Shown one piece after another: positions 27,695 to 36,060 of a DNA stretch of 64,000 nt. The stretch covers positions 1-64,000 of the forward strand of contig NZ_JAGOID010000002.1 in the NCBI RefSeq assembly GCF_017995835.1. Reading direction: 5' to 3'. The notes under the pieces are model-generated. The model worked only from the letters and a program-made list of their open reading frames with translations, had not been told where the DNA came from and searched no databases. The position numbers and the translations under genes were made by a program. This DNA is from Amaricoccus sp. Its GTDB lineage: Bacteria; Pseudomonadota; Alphaproteobacteria; Rhodobacterales; Rhodobacteraceae. Positions within the stretch are counted from its first letter, which is position 1, and each line of letters begins with the position of its first letter.

Positions 27695-28229
27695 GGCCGG
27701 GGATGCTGGCGCAGGACGCGCCAAAGGCAAGGGGCGCGACGGTCGCGGGTTCCGGCGCGCGGGCGCGCTGATCGAGCCGCAGACCCGCGCCGCCAGCGCC
27801 CGGCGCGGCTTTGCCGAGGCGCGACTGAAGGCGCTCTGGCGCGACATCGTCGGCGAGGACATCGCCGCGCTGGCGCGGCCGGTGAAGCTCGCGCTGGCGC
27901 GCGGGCCGGCGGGCGGGGTGCTGACGCTCGCGGTGGCGGGCGCGCACGGACCGCAGGCGCAGATGCTCGCGCCGACGATCCGCGAGCGCGTCAACGCGGC
28001 GCTCGGTCCCGGCGCGGTCGGGCGGATCCAGTTCCGCCAGGCCGCGGGCTTCGCCGAGCCGGAGCCGACGTTCCGGCGCCGCCCGGCGGAAACCCCGCCC
28101 TCCGCCGACCTGACGTCGGTCGCCGCGCCGCTCTCGCGCATTGGTGATGCGGACCTCCGCGCGGCGTTGGAGACATTGGCCCGGAATGTGCTATCCCGCT
28201 CCGCGCAGCTCACGTCGAAGGAAGACTGA
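27693..28229 (+). CDS. DUF721 (DciA-like) protein
   Basis: 178 residues with a basic N-terminus and a DUF721 core (ARLKALWRDIVGEDIAALARPVKLA, LTLAVAGAHGPQAQMLAPTIRERVNAALG), ending in a charged linker and a short helix. DUF721 includes DciA, the replicative helicase operator of bacteria without DnaC; whether this member does that job cannot be told. GGGGAGAGGG lies 6-15 bases upstream as RBS, inside mutY. The stop (TGA) abuts the ATG of the DsbA-like gene with no gap, so the two are co-translated. Its start codon shares two bases with that of mutY. Confidence 0.82.
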   Translation: MAGDAGAGRAKGKGRDGRGFRRAGALIEPQTRAASARRGFAEARLKALWRDIVGEDIAALARPVKLALARGPAGGVLTLAVAGAHGPQAQMLAPTIRERVNAALGPGAVGRIQFRQAAGFAEPEPTFRRRPAETPPSADLTSVAAPLSRIGDADLRAALETLARNVLSRSAQLTSKED

Positions 28230-28853
28230 ATGTCGGACTCCCCTTCCCTCACCCGCCGCGCGCTGATCGCCGCCGCCGGCCTCGCCGCCGCCCTCGCCGC
28301 GGCGCCGCTTCATGCGCAGGGCGCGCGCGAGGTCGTCGAGATGGCGTTGGGCGACCCGGAGGCCCCGGTGACGATGGTGGAGTACGCCTCGTTCACCTGC
28401 CCGCATTGCGCCGACTTCGCGCTCAACGTCATGCCGGAGCTGAAGGCGCAGTACATCGACACCGGCAAGGTGCGGCTCATCTACCGCGAGGTCTACTTCG
28501 ACCGCCCCTCGCTCTGGGCCTCGATGATCGCGCGCTGCGCCGGGGAGGACCGCTACTTCGGGGTGGCCGAGCTGCTGTTCAGGGACCAGCAGACGTGGAC
28601 CCAGGCGGCCGATGCACAGGGCCTGGTCAACGCGCTCTTCTCCATCGGCCGGCAGGCGGGGATGATCGACGGCGAGATGCAGGCCTGCATGCAGGACGGC
28701 GACTTCGCCCAGGCGCTCGTCACCTGGTTCCAGGGCAACGCGCAGACGGACAGCATCGACGCGACGCCGACCTTCGTGCTGAACGGCGAGAAGCTCGCCA
28801 ACATGCCGTGGCCGGAGCTGAAGGCGAAGATCGAGGAGAAGCTCGGCAGCTGA
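28230..28853 (+). CDS. DsbA-family thiol:disulfide oxidoreductase
   Basis: 207 residues, exported by a signal with a twin-arginine look (SLTRRALIAAAGLAAALAAAPLHAQ). The thioredoxin-fold active site is CPHC (Cys57, Cys60) in EYASFTCPHCADF, and the cis-proline loop is SIDATPTFVLNG. The helical insertion between them is present and complete. The family forms or shuffles disulfides in the periplasm; this branch (thioredoxin_4, DsbA/DsbG-like) is common in alphaproteobacteria. It follows the DUF721 gene without a gap and precedes ftsY by 70 bases. Confidence 0.88.
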   Translation: MSDSPSLTRRALIAAAGLAAALAAAPLHAQGAREVVEMALGDPEAPVTMVEYASFTCPHCADFALNVMPELKAQYIDTGKVRLIYREVYFDRPSLWASMIARCAGEDRYFGVAELLFRDQQTWTQAADAQGLVNALFSIGRQAGMIDGEMQACMQDGDFAQALVTWFQGNAQTDSIDATPTFVLNGEKLANMPWPELKAKIEEKLGS

Positions 28854-28923
28854 CGCCCGGCGGGCGTTTGCATCCCCCGGCGCGGCGCCTTACGGGAAGG
28901 GCCGCGGCGGCAGGAGCGAGGCC

Positions 28924-29985
28924 ATGGCGTTCTTTCAGAAGCTCAAGCAGCGACTGTTCAAGTCCTCGTCGAAGATCGACGAGGAGGTGGACGCGCTGCT
29001 CGACTCCGCGCCCGCGGCGGCGGAGCCCGTCGCGCCAGAACCTGCGCCCGAACCTGTTGCCGGTGCCGCTTCGGCTCCCGCCCCGGAGCCGGAAACGACA
29101 CGGCCGGGGATCGTGTCGCGGCTCTTCGGCGGCGAGAAGGCCGCCGACCGGACGCGCGTCCTCGACGACGCCATGCTCGAAAGCCTCGAGGAGCTTCTGA
29201 TCGCCGCCGACATGGGCGTCGACACCTCGCTGAAGCTCGCCGCGCGCATGGCCGAGGGCCGCTTCGGCCGCCGCCTCGGCGCCCGCGAGATCAAGCAGGC
29301 GCTCGCCGCCGAGGTCGCGGCCGTGCTCGAACCCGTCGCCCGCCCGATGCCGATCTACGCGAAACGCCCTCAGGTAGTGCTCGTCGTCGGCGTCAACGGT
29401 TCGGGCAAGACCACGACGATCGGCAAGCTCGCCAGCCAGTTCAAGGCGGCGGGCAAGAAGGTGGTGATCGCCGCCGGCGACACCTTTCGCGCCGCGGCGG
29501 TCGAACAGCTCCAGATCTGGGGCGATCGCGCCGGCGTGCCGGTGATGACGGCGGCGCAGGGCTCCGATCCCGCCTCGCTCGCCTTCGAGGCCATGGCCCG
29601 CGCCGAGGCGGAGGGCTCCGACCTCCTGCTCATCGACACCGCCGGGCGGTTGCAGAACCGCGACGATCTTATGTCCGAACTGGCAAAGATCGTCCGCGTC
29701 ATCCGCAAGCGCGACGAGAGCGCGCCGCACAACACGCTCCTCGTCCTCGACGCCACCACGGGGCAGAACGCGCTCTCGCAGGTCGAGATCTTCCGCAGGA
29801 TCGCCGACGTCTCCGGCCTCGTCATGACCAAGCTCGACGGCACCGCCAAGGGCGGCGTCCTCGTCGCGCTGGCCGACCGTTTCGGCTTGCCGATCCACGC
29901 GATCGGCGTCGGCGAGGCGATCGACGACCTCGCCCCGTTCGACCCCGAGGAATTCGCCGCCGCGCTGACCGGTCTCGACGCCTGA
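28924..29985 (+). CDS. ftsY: Signal recognition particle receptor FtsY
   Basis: 353 residues; docks SRP-ribosome complexes at the inner membrane. An acidic Pro/Glu-rich A domain (about residues 20-65) leads to the N domain (RTRVLDDAMLESLEELLIAADMG) and the GTPase: G1 GVNGSGKTTTIGKLA, the I-box region GDTFRAAAVEQL, G3 DTAGR, G4 TKLDGTAKGG, and the closing GVGEAIDDLAPFDPEEF. The start ATG 28924 has GGAGCGAGG upstream (28914-28922). Confidence 0.96.
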   Translation: MAFFQKLKQRLFKSSSKIDEEVDALLDSAPAAAEPVAPEPAPEPVAGAASAPAPEPETTRPGIVSRLFGGEKAADRTRVLDDAMLESLEELLIAADMGVDTSLKLAARMAEGRFGRRLGAREIKQALAAEVAAVLEPVARPMPIYAKRPQVVLVVGVNGSGKTTTIGKLASQFKAAGKKVVIAAGDTFRAAAVEQLQIWGDRAGVPVMTAAQGSDPASLAFEAMARAEAEGSDLLLIDTAGRLQNRDDLMSELAKIVRVIRKRDESAPHNTLLVLDATTGQNALSQVEIFRRIADVSGLVMTKLDGTAKGGVLVALADRFGLPIHAIGVGEAIDDLAPFDPEEFAAALTGLDA

Positions 29986-30037
29986 TACGGTTTCCGTCCG
30001 AAGACTTCGGCGTCAAGGGTTTACGGCGGATCCCTCG

Positions 30038-30070
30038 ATGCACACTCCATGCACGACGTATGCACAACGC
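30038..30070. repeat. Three ATGCAC direct repeats at 11-bp spacing
   Basis: ATGCAC occurs at 30038, 30049 and 30060 (units ATGCACACTCC, ATGCACGACGT, ATGCACAACGC), one helical turn apart, in the 230-base spacer between converging ftsY and thiolase genes. A fourth partial ATATGC follows. Might be a protein-binding array, but its position between gene ends is unusual for one. Confidence 0.45.
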
Positions 30071-30160
30071 ATATGCCAAGCAAAAGAGTCGGAATTGAAT
30101 CGTTAATGCAGGCGCGAGGCATTCAGGCGAAGGCCTTATGATCGCTCGGCGACGACCCGT

Positions 30161-30193
30161 GAGGATGCGCCGCACGTTTCGCGGCGCATCCTC
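30161..30193. terminator. Bidirectional terminator between ftsY and the thiolase gene
   Basis: GAGGATGCGCCGC (30161-30173) pairs perfectly over 13 bp with GCGGCGCATCCTC (30181-30193), loop ACGTTTC. It lies 22 bases from the thiolase stop and serves the minus strand best. Confidence 0.75.
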
Positions 30194-30215
30194 GATGGTC
30201 GGGCGGCGGCGGCGC

Positions 30216-31394
<1,179 letters not shown>

Positions 31395-31549
31395 GCGACT
31401 CCCTCCACGTTCTGCGCCGGACCCTTGCGCTTCCCCGCGTTGCGCGCAAGCCCTCCGGACATTTCCTTTCGCGGCGCCTCGCTTTCAAAGCGGAACCGTT
31501 CGTGTATAGTTCGCACGTGGACGCGGCCGCTGCGCCGCGAGGAGCGCTC

Positions 31550-31945
31550 GTGAGGGTACTGATCGTCGAGCACAATCGGGATCTGGCGCGCATCTGGGCC
31601 GGGTTCCTCGGGAGGCAGGGCATGGCCTGCACCCTCGCGGCGACAGCCGACGGGGCCTATGACGCATTGCGCGCGCAGTCCTTCGAGGCGCTGGTGCTCG
31701 ACATGGAACTCGAAGGCGGCGAGGCGATCGAGGTGGCGGACTTCGCCACCTATCGCAACCCCGACATCCCGATCATTGCGGTGACGGCGCGGGGGTTCTT
31801 CTCCGACAGCGCGATCTTCGAGCTGGTCCCGAACGCGCGCGGCCTGCTGCGCGCGCCCCTCAGGCTCGAGGACATGGCCGCGCTGGTCGAGCACTATGCC
31901 GCCCGCTCGGCCGAGGCGGCGAGGAAGGCCGGCTCAGGGGGCTAG
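31550..31945 (+). CDS. Single-domain response-regulator-like protein (degenerate receiver)
   Basis: 131 residues with a CheY-like fold: MRVLIVEHNRDLARIWAGFLGRQGM, LVLDMELEGGEAI with the phospho-acceptor Asp kept, and IPIIAVTARGFFSD with the switch Thr. Two key positions are not kept: the acidic pair after strand 1 reads Glu-His, and the conserved Lys before Pro is replaced (LLRAPLRLED). Phosphorylation chemistry may be weak or lost. No output domain and no neighbouring histidine kinase. GTG 31550 is the chosen start because GAGGAG lies five bases upstream; an upstream ATG at 31502 would add an unrelated 16-residue leader. Confidence 0.8.
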   Translation: MRVLIVEHNRDLARIWAGFLGRQGMACTLAATADGAYDALRAQSFEALVLDMELEGGEAIEVADFATYRNPDIPIIAVTARGFFSDSAIFELVPNARGLLRAPLRLEDMAALVEHYAARSAEAARKAGSGG

Positions 31946-31965
31946 GCGCCCGGCCCGCCCTGCCC

Positions 31966-34260
31966 TCACTCCGCCGCGCGCCGCGCGCCGTCGATCCAGC
32001 TCCACACCCGCGAGGGCGTCAGCGGCATGTCGACGTGACGCACGCCGACCTCCCAGAGCGCGTCGAGGGTGGCGTTGGTGACGGCGGCGAGCGCGCCGAC
32101 CGTGCCTGCCTCGCCGCAACCCTTCATGCCGGTCTCGTTGGCCGTCGAGGGGACGAGCTCGGTCGAGAAGGCGATGTTCGGCAAATCGCCGGCGCGCGGC
32201 ATGGCGTAGTCCATGAACGAGCCGGAGAGGAGCTGTCCCTCGGGCGAATAGACTACCCGCTCGGCGACCGCCTGGCCGTAGCCCTGAGCCACGCCGCCAT
32301 GGACCTGGCCCTCGGCGAGCATCGGGTTCACCAGGAAGCCGAAGTCGTCCACCACCGTATAGCGATCCACCCGCACCGCGCCGGTCTCCGGGTCGACCTC
32401 GACCTCGGCGAAATGCGCGCCGTTGGGGTAGGAGCGGCCGGGGACCTTGTACTTCGTCTCGGTGACGAGGAGGCCGGTCAGCCCCTTGGCGCGGGCGACC
32501 TCGGCGAGGCGGATCAGGTCGACCGAGCGGTCGGTGCCTGTGACGCGAAAGGCGCCGTCCTCCCAGACGAGATCGGCCCGGGCGACCTCCAGTTCCTCCT
32601 CGGCCAGCGGGCGGAACCTGGCGATCACCTCGTCCGCCGCCTGGTTGATGGCGTTGCCCTGCAATGTCACCGAGCGCGAGCCGCCGGTGCCGCCGCCCCG
32701 GGCGATGCGGTCGCTGTCGCCCTGGACGTAGCGGATCCGGTCGAAGGGGATTCCCGCCCGCTGGTGCAGGAACTGCGCGAAGACCGTCTCGTGTCCCTGA
32801 CCGTTCGACTGGGTGCCGGCATAGATCTCCACCATGCCGTCCTCGGCGAAGACGATGGCGGCGCCCTCGCGATCCTCGCCGAGGATCGATTCGATGTAGT
32901 AGCAGAGCCCGAGCCCGCGCAGCCGGCCGGCCCCGGCCGAAGCGGCCTTGCGCGCGGCGAAGCCCGCGAGGTCGGCCTCGGCCACCGCCCGGCCGAGCAC
33001 GCGCTCGAAGTCGCCGACGTCGTAGAGCTCGCCCACCACCGTCCGGTAGGGGAAGCTCGCGCGCGGGATGAAGCTCCTGCGGCGCAGCTCCAGCGCGTCG
33101 ACCCCGAGCTGGCGGGCCGACCAGTCCATCAGCCGCTCGATCGTGTAGATCGATTCCGGCCGCCCGGCGCCGCGATAGGCGTCGACCGGGGCGGTGTTGG
33201 TGTAGACGCCCCTGACGTTCACGAAGGCGGTCTGGAAGTCGTAGACCCCCGGCATGACCTTCAGCGCCACGTCCGAGGCGATGTACTGGCCGAAGGCGGA
33301 ATTGTAGGCGCCGAGGTTCGCGACGCAGTCCACCCGCACGGCCGTGAGCTTCAGGTCCGAGTCGAAGGCCGCCTCCGCCACGGTGACGTGATCGCGGCCG
33401 CCGTTGTCGGTCAGCATCGCCTCGCCCCGGCCCGACATCCAGCGGACCGGCCGGCCGAGCTCGCGCGCCGCGAAGGCGACGGCGAAGTATTCCGGATAGT
33501 TGAAGGTCTTGATCCCGAAGCCGCCGCCCACGTCCGGCGTCGTCACCCGCACGTCGGCCTTGGGCAGCGCGAACCGCTTGGCGAGCTCGTCCTTCAGCAT
33601 CCACACGCCCTGGCCGGAATAGGCGACGTGCAGCCGCGTGCCGTTCCACTCGGCCCAAGCCCCGCGCGGCTCCATCGACATGCCCATGACGCGGTTGTTG
33701 ACGAGCTCGAGCCGGGTGGTGTGCGCGGCCGTGGCGAAGGCCGCCGCAGTCGCCGCCTCGTCGCCGAAGGCCCAGTCATAGGCGAGGTTGCCGGGCGCCT
33801 CGGGATGGATCGTGTCGCCCCCGACCGCGGTCCCGACATGCGCGGGCAGATCCTCGAAGTCGCAGAGGATCGCGTCGATGGCGTCGAGCGCCGCCGCCCG
33901 CGTCTCGGCCACCGCCACGGCGATCGCCTCGCCGGCGTAGCGCACGACGTCCTCGGCGAGGATCGGCCGGCGCGGCGAGGCCGCCGGCGAGCCGTCGCGG
34001 TTGCGGACGATCCCGAAATCCATGCCGTTGTCGAGCTTGCCCGCGAAGTCGGCGGCCGTGTAGACCGCGACCACGCCCGGAACCGCCCGCGCCGCCGATA
34101 CGTCCAGTCCGTCGATCCGCCCATGGCCGACCGGGCTGCGGAAGAAGAGCGCGTGCAGCGCGCGCTGCGGCGCGTGATCGTCGACGTAGTCGCCCGTCCC
34201 GGTGAGGAAACGCTTGTCCTCCTTGCGGCGCACGGACTGGCTGAGGCCGAACTTCGGCAT
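31966..34260 (-). CDS. Molybdenum hydroxylase large subunit (xanthine dehydrogenase/CO dehydrogenase CoxL-like, form II type)
   Basis: 764 residues with the molybdopterin-cytosine-dinucleotide subunit layout: a/b hammerhead domain (SVRRKEDKRFLTGTGDYVDD), then the Mo-binding part with PDVGGGFGIKTF, TNTAPVDAYRGAGRPE, GTQSNGQGHETVFAQ and the active-site Glu in KGCGEAGTVGA. The active loop reads AYRGAGR, as in form II CoxL-like enzymes, and lacks the Cys-Ser-Phe loop of true CO dehydrogenase, so CO is not the expected substrate. The FeS small and FAD medium subunits are not encoded beside it; partners must be elsewhere. Start ATG 34260 gives MPKFGLSQSVRRKED, the usual beginning. Confidence 0.88.
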   Translation of the reverse strand: MPKFGLSQSVRRKEDKRFLTGTGDYVDDHAPQRALHALFFRSPVGHGRIDGLDVSAARAVPGVVAVYTAADFAGKLDNGMDFGIVRNRDGSPAASPRRPILAEDVVRYAGEAIAVAVAETRAAALDAIDAILCDFEDLPAHVGTAVGGDTIHPEAPGNLAYDWAFGDEAATAAAFATAAHTTRLELVNNRVMGMSMEPRGAWAEWNGTRLHVAYSGQGVWMLKDELAKRFALPKADVRVTTPDVGGGFGIKTFNYPEYFAVAFAARELGRPVRWMSGRGEAMLTDNGGRDHVTVAEAAFDSDLKLTAVRVDCVANLGAYNSAFGQYIASDVALKVMPGVYDFQTAFVNVRGVYTNTAPVDAYRGAGRPESIYTIERLMDWSARQLGVDALELRRRSFIPRASFPYRTVVGELYDVGDFERVLGRAVAEADLAGFAARKAASAGAGRLRGLGLCYYIESILGEDREGAAIVFAEDGMVEIYAGTQSNGQGHETVFAQFLHQRAGIPFDRIRYVQGDSDRIARGGGTGGSRSVTLQGNAINQAADEVIARFRPLAEEELEVARADLVWEDGAFRVTGTDRSVDLIRLAEVARAKGLTGLLVTETKYKVPGRSYPNGAHFAEVEVDPETGAVRVDRYTVVDDFGFLVNPMLAEGQVHGGVAQGYGQAVAERVVYSPEGQLLSGSFMDYAMPRAGDLPNIAFSTELVPSTANETGMKGCGEAGTVGALAAVTNATLDALWEVGVRHVDMPLTPSRVWSWIDGARRAAE

Positions 34261-34340
34261 GGCTGCGAGCCTCCCTCGGCATTCTTTGGCCCGGACAGTA
34301 GCGGTTTCGCCGCCACCGTCCAGACCTGCGGCAGCCCCGT

Positions 34341-35807
34341 TCAGCCCGGCATCACGGGCGCCACGTAGGCCAGCGTCCCGGCGAGGAACCACAGCAGGAA
34401 CAGCACCACCGGCAGATGCGCCACGAGCTGCAGGAAGGTGAAGCCCACGATGTCGCGCGCCTTGAGGCCGAGGATGCCGAGGAGCGGCAGCATCCAGAAC
34501 GGGTTGATCAGGTTCGGCAGGGCCTCGGCCGCATTGTAGATCTGGACCGTCCAGCCGAGATGCACCTTGAGCTCGTTCGCCGCCTGCATGACGTAGGGCG
34601 CCTTGAGCAGCCACTTGCCGCCGCCGGAGGGGATGAAGAAGCCCAGCACCGCCGAATAGGCGCCCATGACCACCGGGAAGCTGTCATGCGTCGACACCGC
34701 GACGAAGGCCTCCGAGACGAGGTGCGAAAGCGTCTCGCCGGCCGGGTTCGCGGCATGGGTGAGGATGTAGCTGATCGCGGCGTAGAAGGGGAACTGGATC
34801 AGCACGCCCGTCGTGGCCGGCACCGACTTGTAGACCGCCATCAGGAAGCGCTTGGGCTTCCAGTGCAGCAGGAGCCCGGCCATGAGGAACATGAGGTTGT
34901 AGGTGTTGAGGTTCGAGATGGCGACGATGGCGCTCTGCCGGGTGAACTCCTGGATGGTCCAGCCGACCGCGAGGGCGACCACGAGGACTGTCAGGAGCGG
35001 CGAGTGCTCGAGCCATTCGCCGGGCTGACGGGGCGGCGGCAGGTCATCCTCGCGTTCGCTGACGTCGACGCCCAGATCCTCGGCGGTCACCGCCGAGGCC
35101 CCGGTCGGCGCCGACCAGATGCAGATCACGGTCGAGATCACGATCAGCACCGCCGCGACCACCATCGACTGCCACAGGAAGATCGTCTCGGTGAACGGAA
35201 TCACTCCGGTGATCGGCAGGAGCGCGGGGGGAAGGCTCGCGGGGTTGGCCTGGAGCTGGGCGGCGGACGAGCTCAGGCCCAGCGCCCAGGTGGCGCCGAG
35301 GCCGAGATAGGCGGCCGCCCCCGCGGCGCGGTAGTCGACGCGCAGGTCGGTCCGCCGCGCGATCGCGCGGACGAGCAGGCCGCCGAAGATCAGGCTGAGA
35401 CCCCAGCTGAGCAGCGAGAAGAGCATGCTGACGGCGCCGACGAAGCCGACGGCGCCGCGGCTGGTCTTGGGGATCAGGGCGAAGCGGTCGATCAGCCGCT
35501 GCATCGGTGGCGAGGTCGCCACGACGTAGCCGCCGATGGTGACGAACGCCATCTGCATGGTGAAGGGGATGAGCGTCCAGAAGCCGTCGCCGAACGCCGC
35601 CGTGACCGCCCCCGGCGAGGCGCCGTTGGCGAGCGCGCCGGCGGCGACGACGACCACCGCGATCGCGACGAAGATGAAGGCGTCGGGGAACCAGCGTTCG
35701 GCCCAGGCGGTGAACCGCAGCGCGATGCCGGCGAGCGCCCCGCCCTCGCCGCCCGGGGGCGCGCCAGCCCCGGGATGCGGTCGGCGGTCGGTGGCTGGTC
35801 TGTTCAT
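34341..35807 (-). CDS. atoE: Short-chain fatty acid transporter, AtoE family
   Basis: 488 residues with about twelve membrane segments, matching the AtoE (TIGR00366) family believed to take up short-chain fatty acids such as butyrate or acetoacetate. Family marks are RFTAWAERWFPDAFIF, SWGLSLIFGGLLVRAIARR, LGLSSSAAQL, FPFYAAI and SGGGKWLLKAPYVM. ATG 35807 is preferred over 35870 because AAGGAGAC sits six bases upstream. It lies 80 bases after the start of the CoxL-like gene on the same strand, so they may be transcribed together; no link in function is known. Confidence 0.9.
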   Translation of the reverse strand: MNRPATDRRPHPGAGAPPGGEGGALAGIALRFTAWAERWFPDAFIFVAIAVVVVAAGALANGASPGAVTAAFGDGFWTLIPFTMQMAFVTIGGYVVATSPPMQRLIDRFALIPKTSRGAVGFVGAVSMLFSLLSWGLSLIFGGLLVRAIARRTDLRVDYRAAGAAAYLGLGATWALGLSSSAAQLQANPASLPPALLPITGVIPFTETIFLWQSMVVAAVLIVISTVICIWSAPTGASAVTAEDLGVDVSEREDDLPPPRQPGEWLEHSPLLTVLVVALAVGWTIQEFTRQSAIVAISNLNTYNLMFLMAGLLLHWKPKRFLMAVYKSVPATTGVLIQFPFYAAISYILTHAANPAGETLSHLVSEAFVAVSTHDSFPVVMGAYSAVLGFFIPSGGGKWLLKAPYVMQAANELKVHLGWTVQIYNAAEALPNLINPFWMLPLLGILGLKARDIVGFTFLQLVAHLPVVLFLLWFLAGTLAYVAPVMPG

Positions 35808-36060
35808 TGCGTGTCTCCTTTGCGCGCAGACAACCGGGAAGAAGGACGCATCGCCCGATCCGGCGCGCAAGAAGATTGCGCGCTGCGACGCGACCGGGGC
35901 GACGCTATGGGCGCGACCGGCGACGGGTCAAGCGGTGGTTCCGGTCCGGGCGAACCCGGACGCCCCGGCGGCGCTGCCCCGCCTGGGTCTTTCCCTCCGT
36001 CCCGCCCGCCGCTAGAAGGATCGCCCACGCCCCAACCCCTGCCGCGACCCCGAGGCGACC

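Noticed and set aside
35808..36060. Leader regulation of valS (T-box or attenuator)
   Set aside because: The spacer holds only a 6-bp hairpin with CGAA loop. No T-box core or leader peptide was seen, and T-boxes are not expected in this group.
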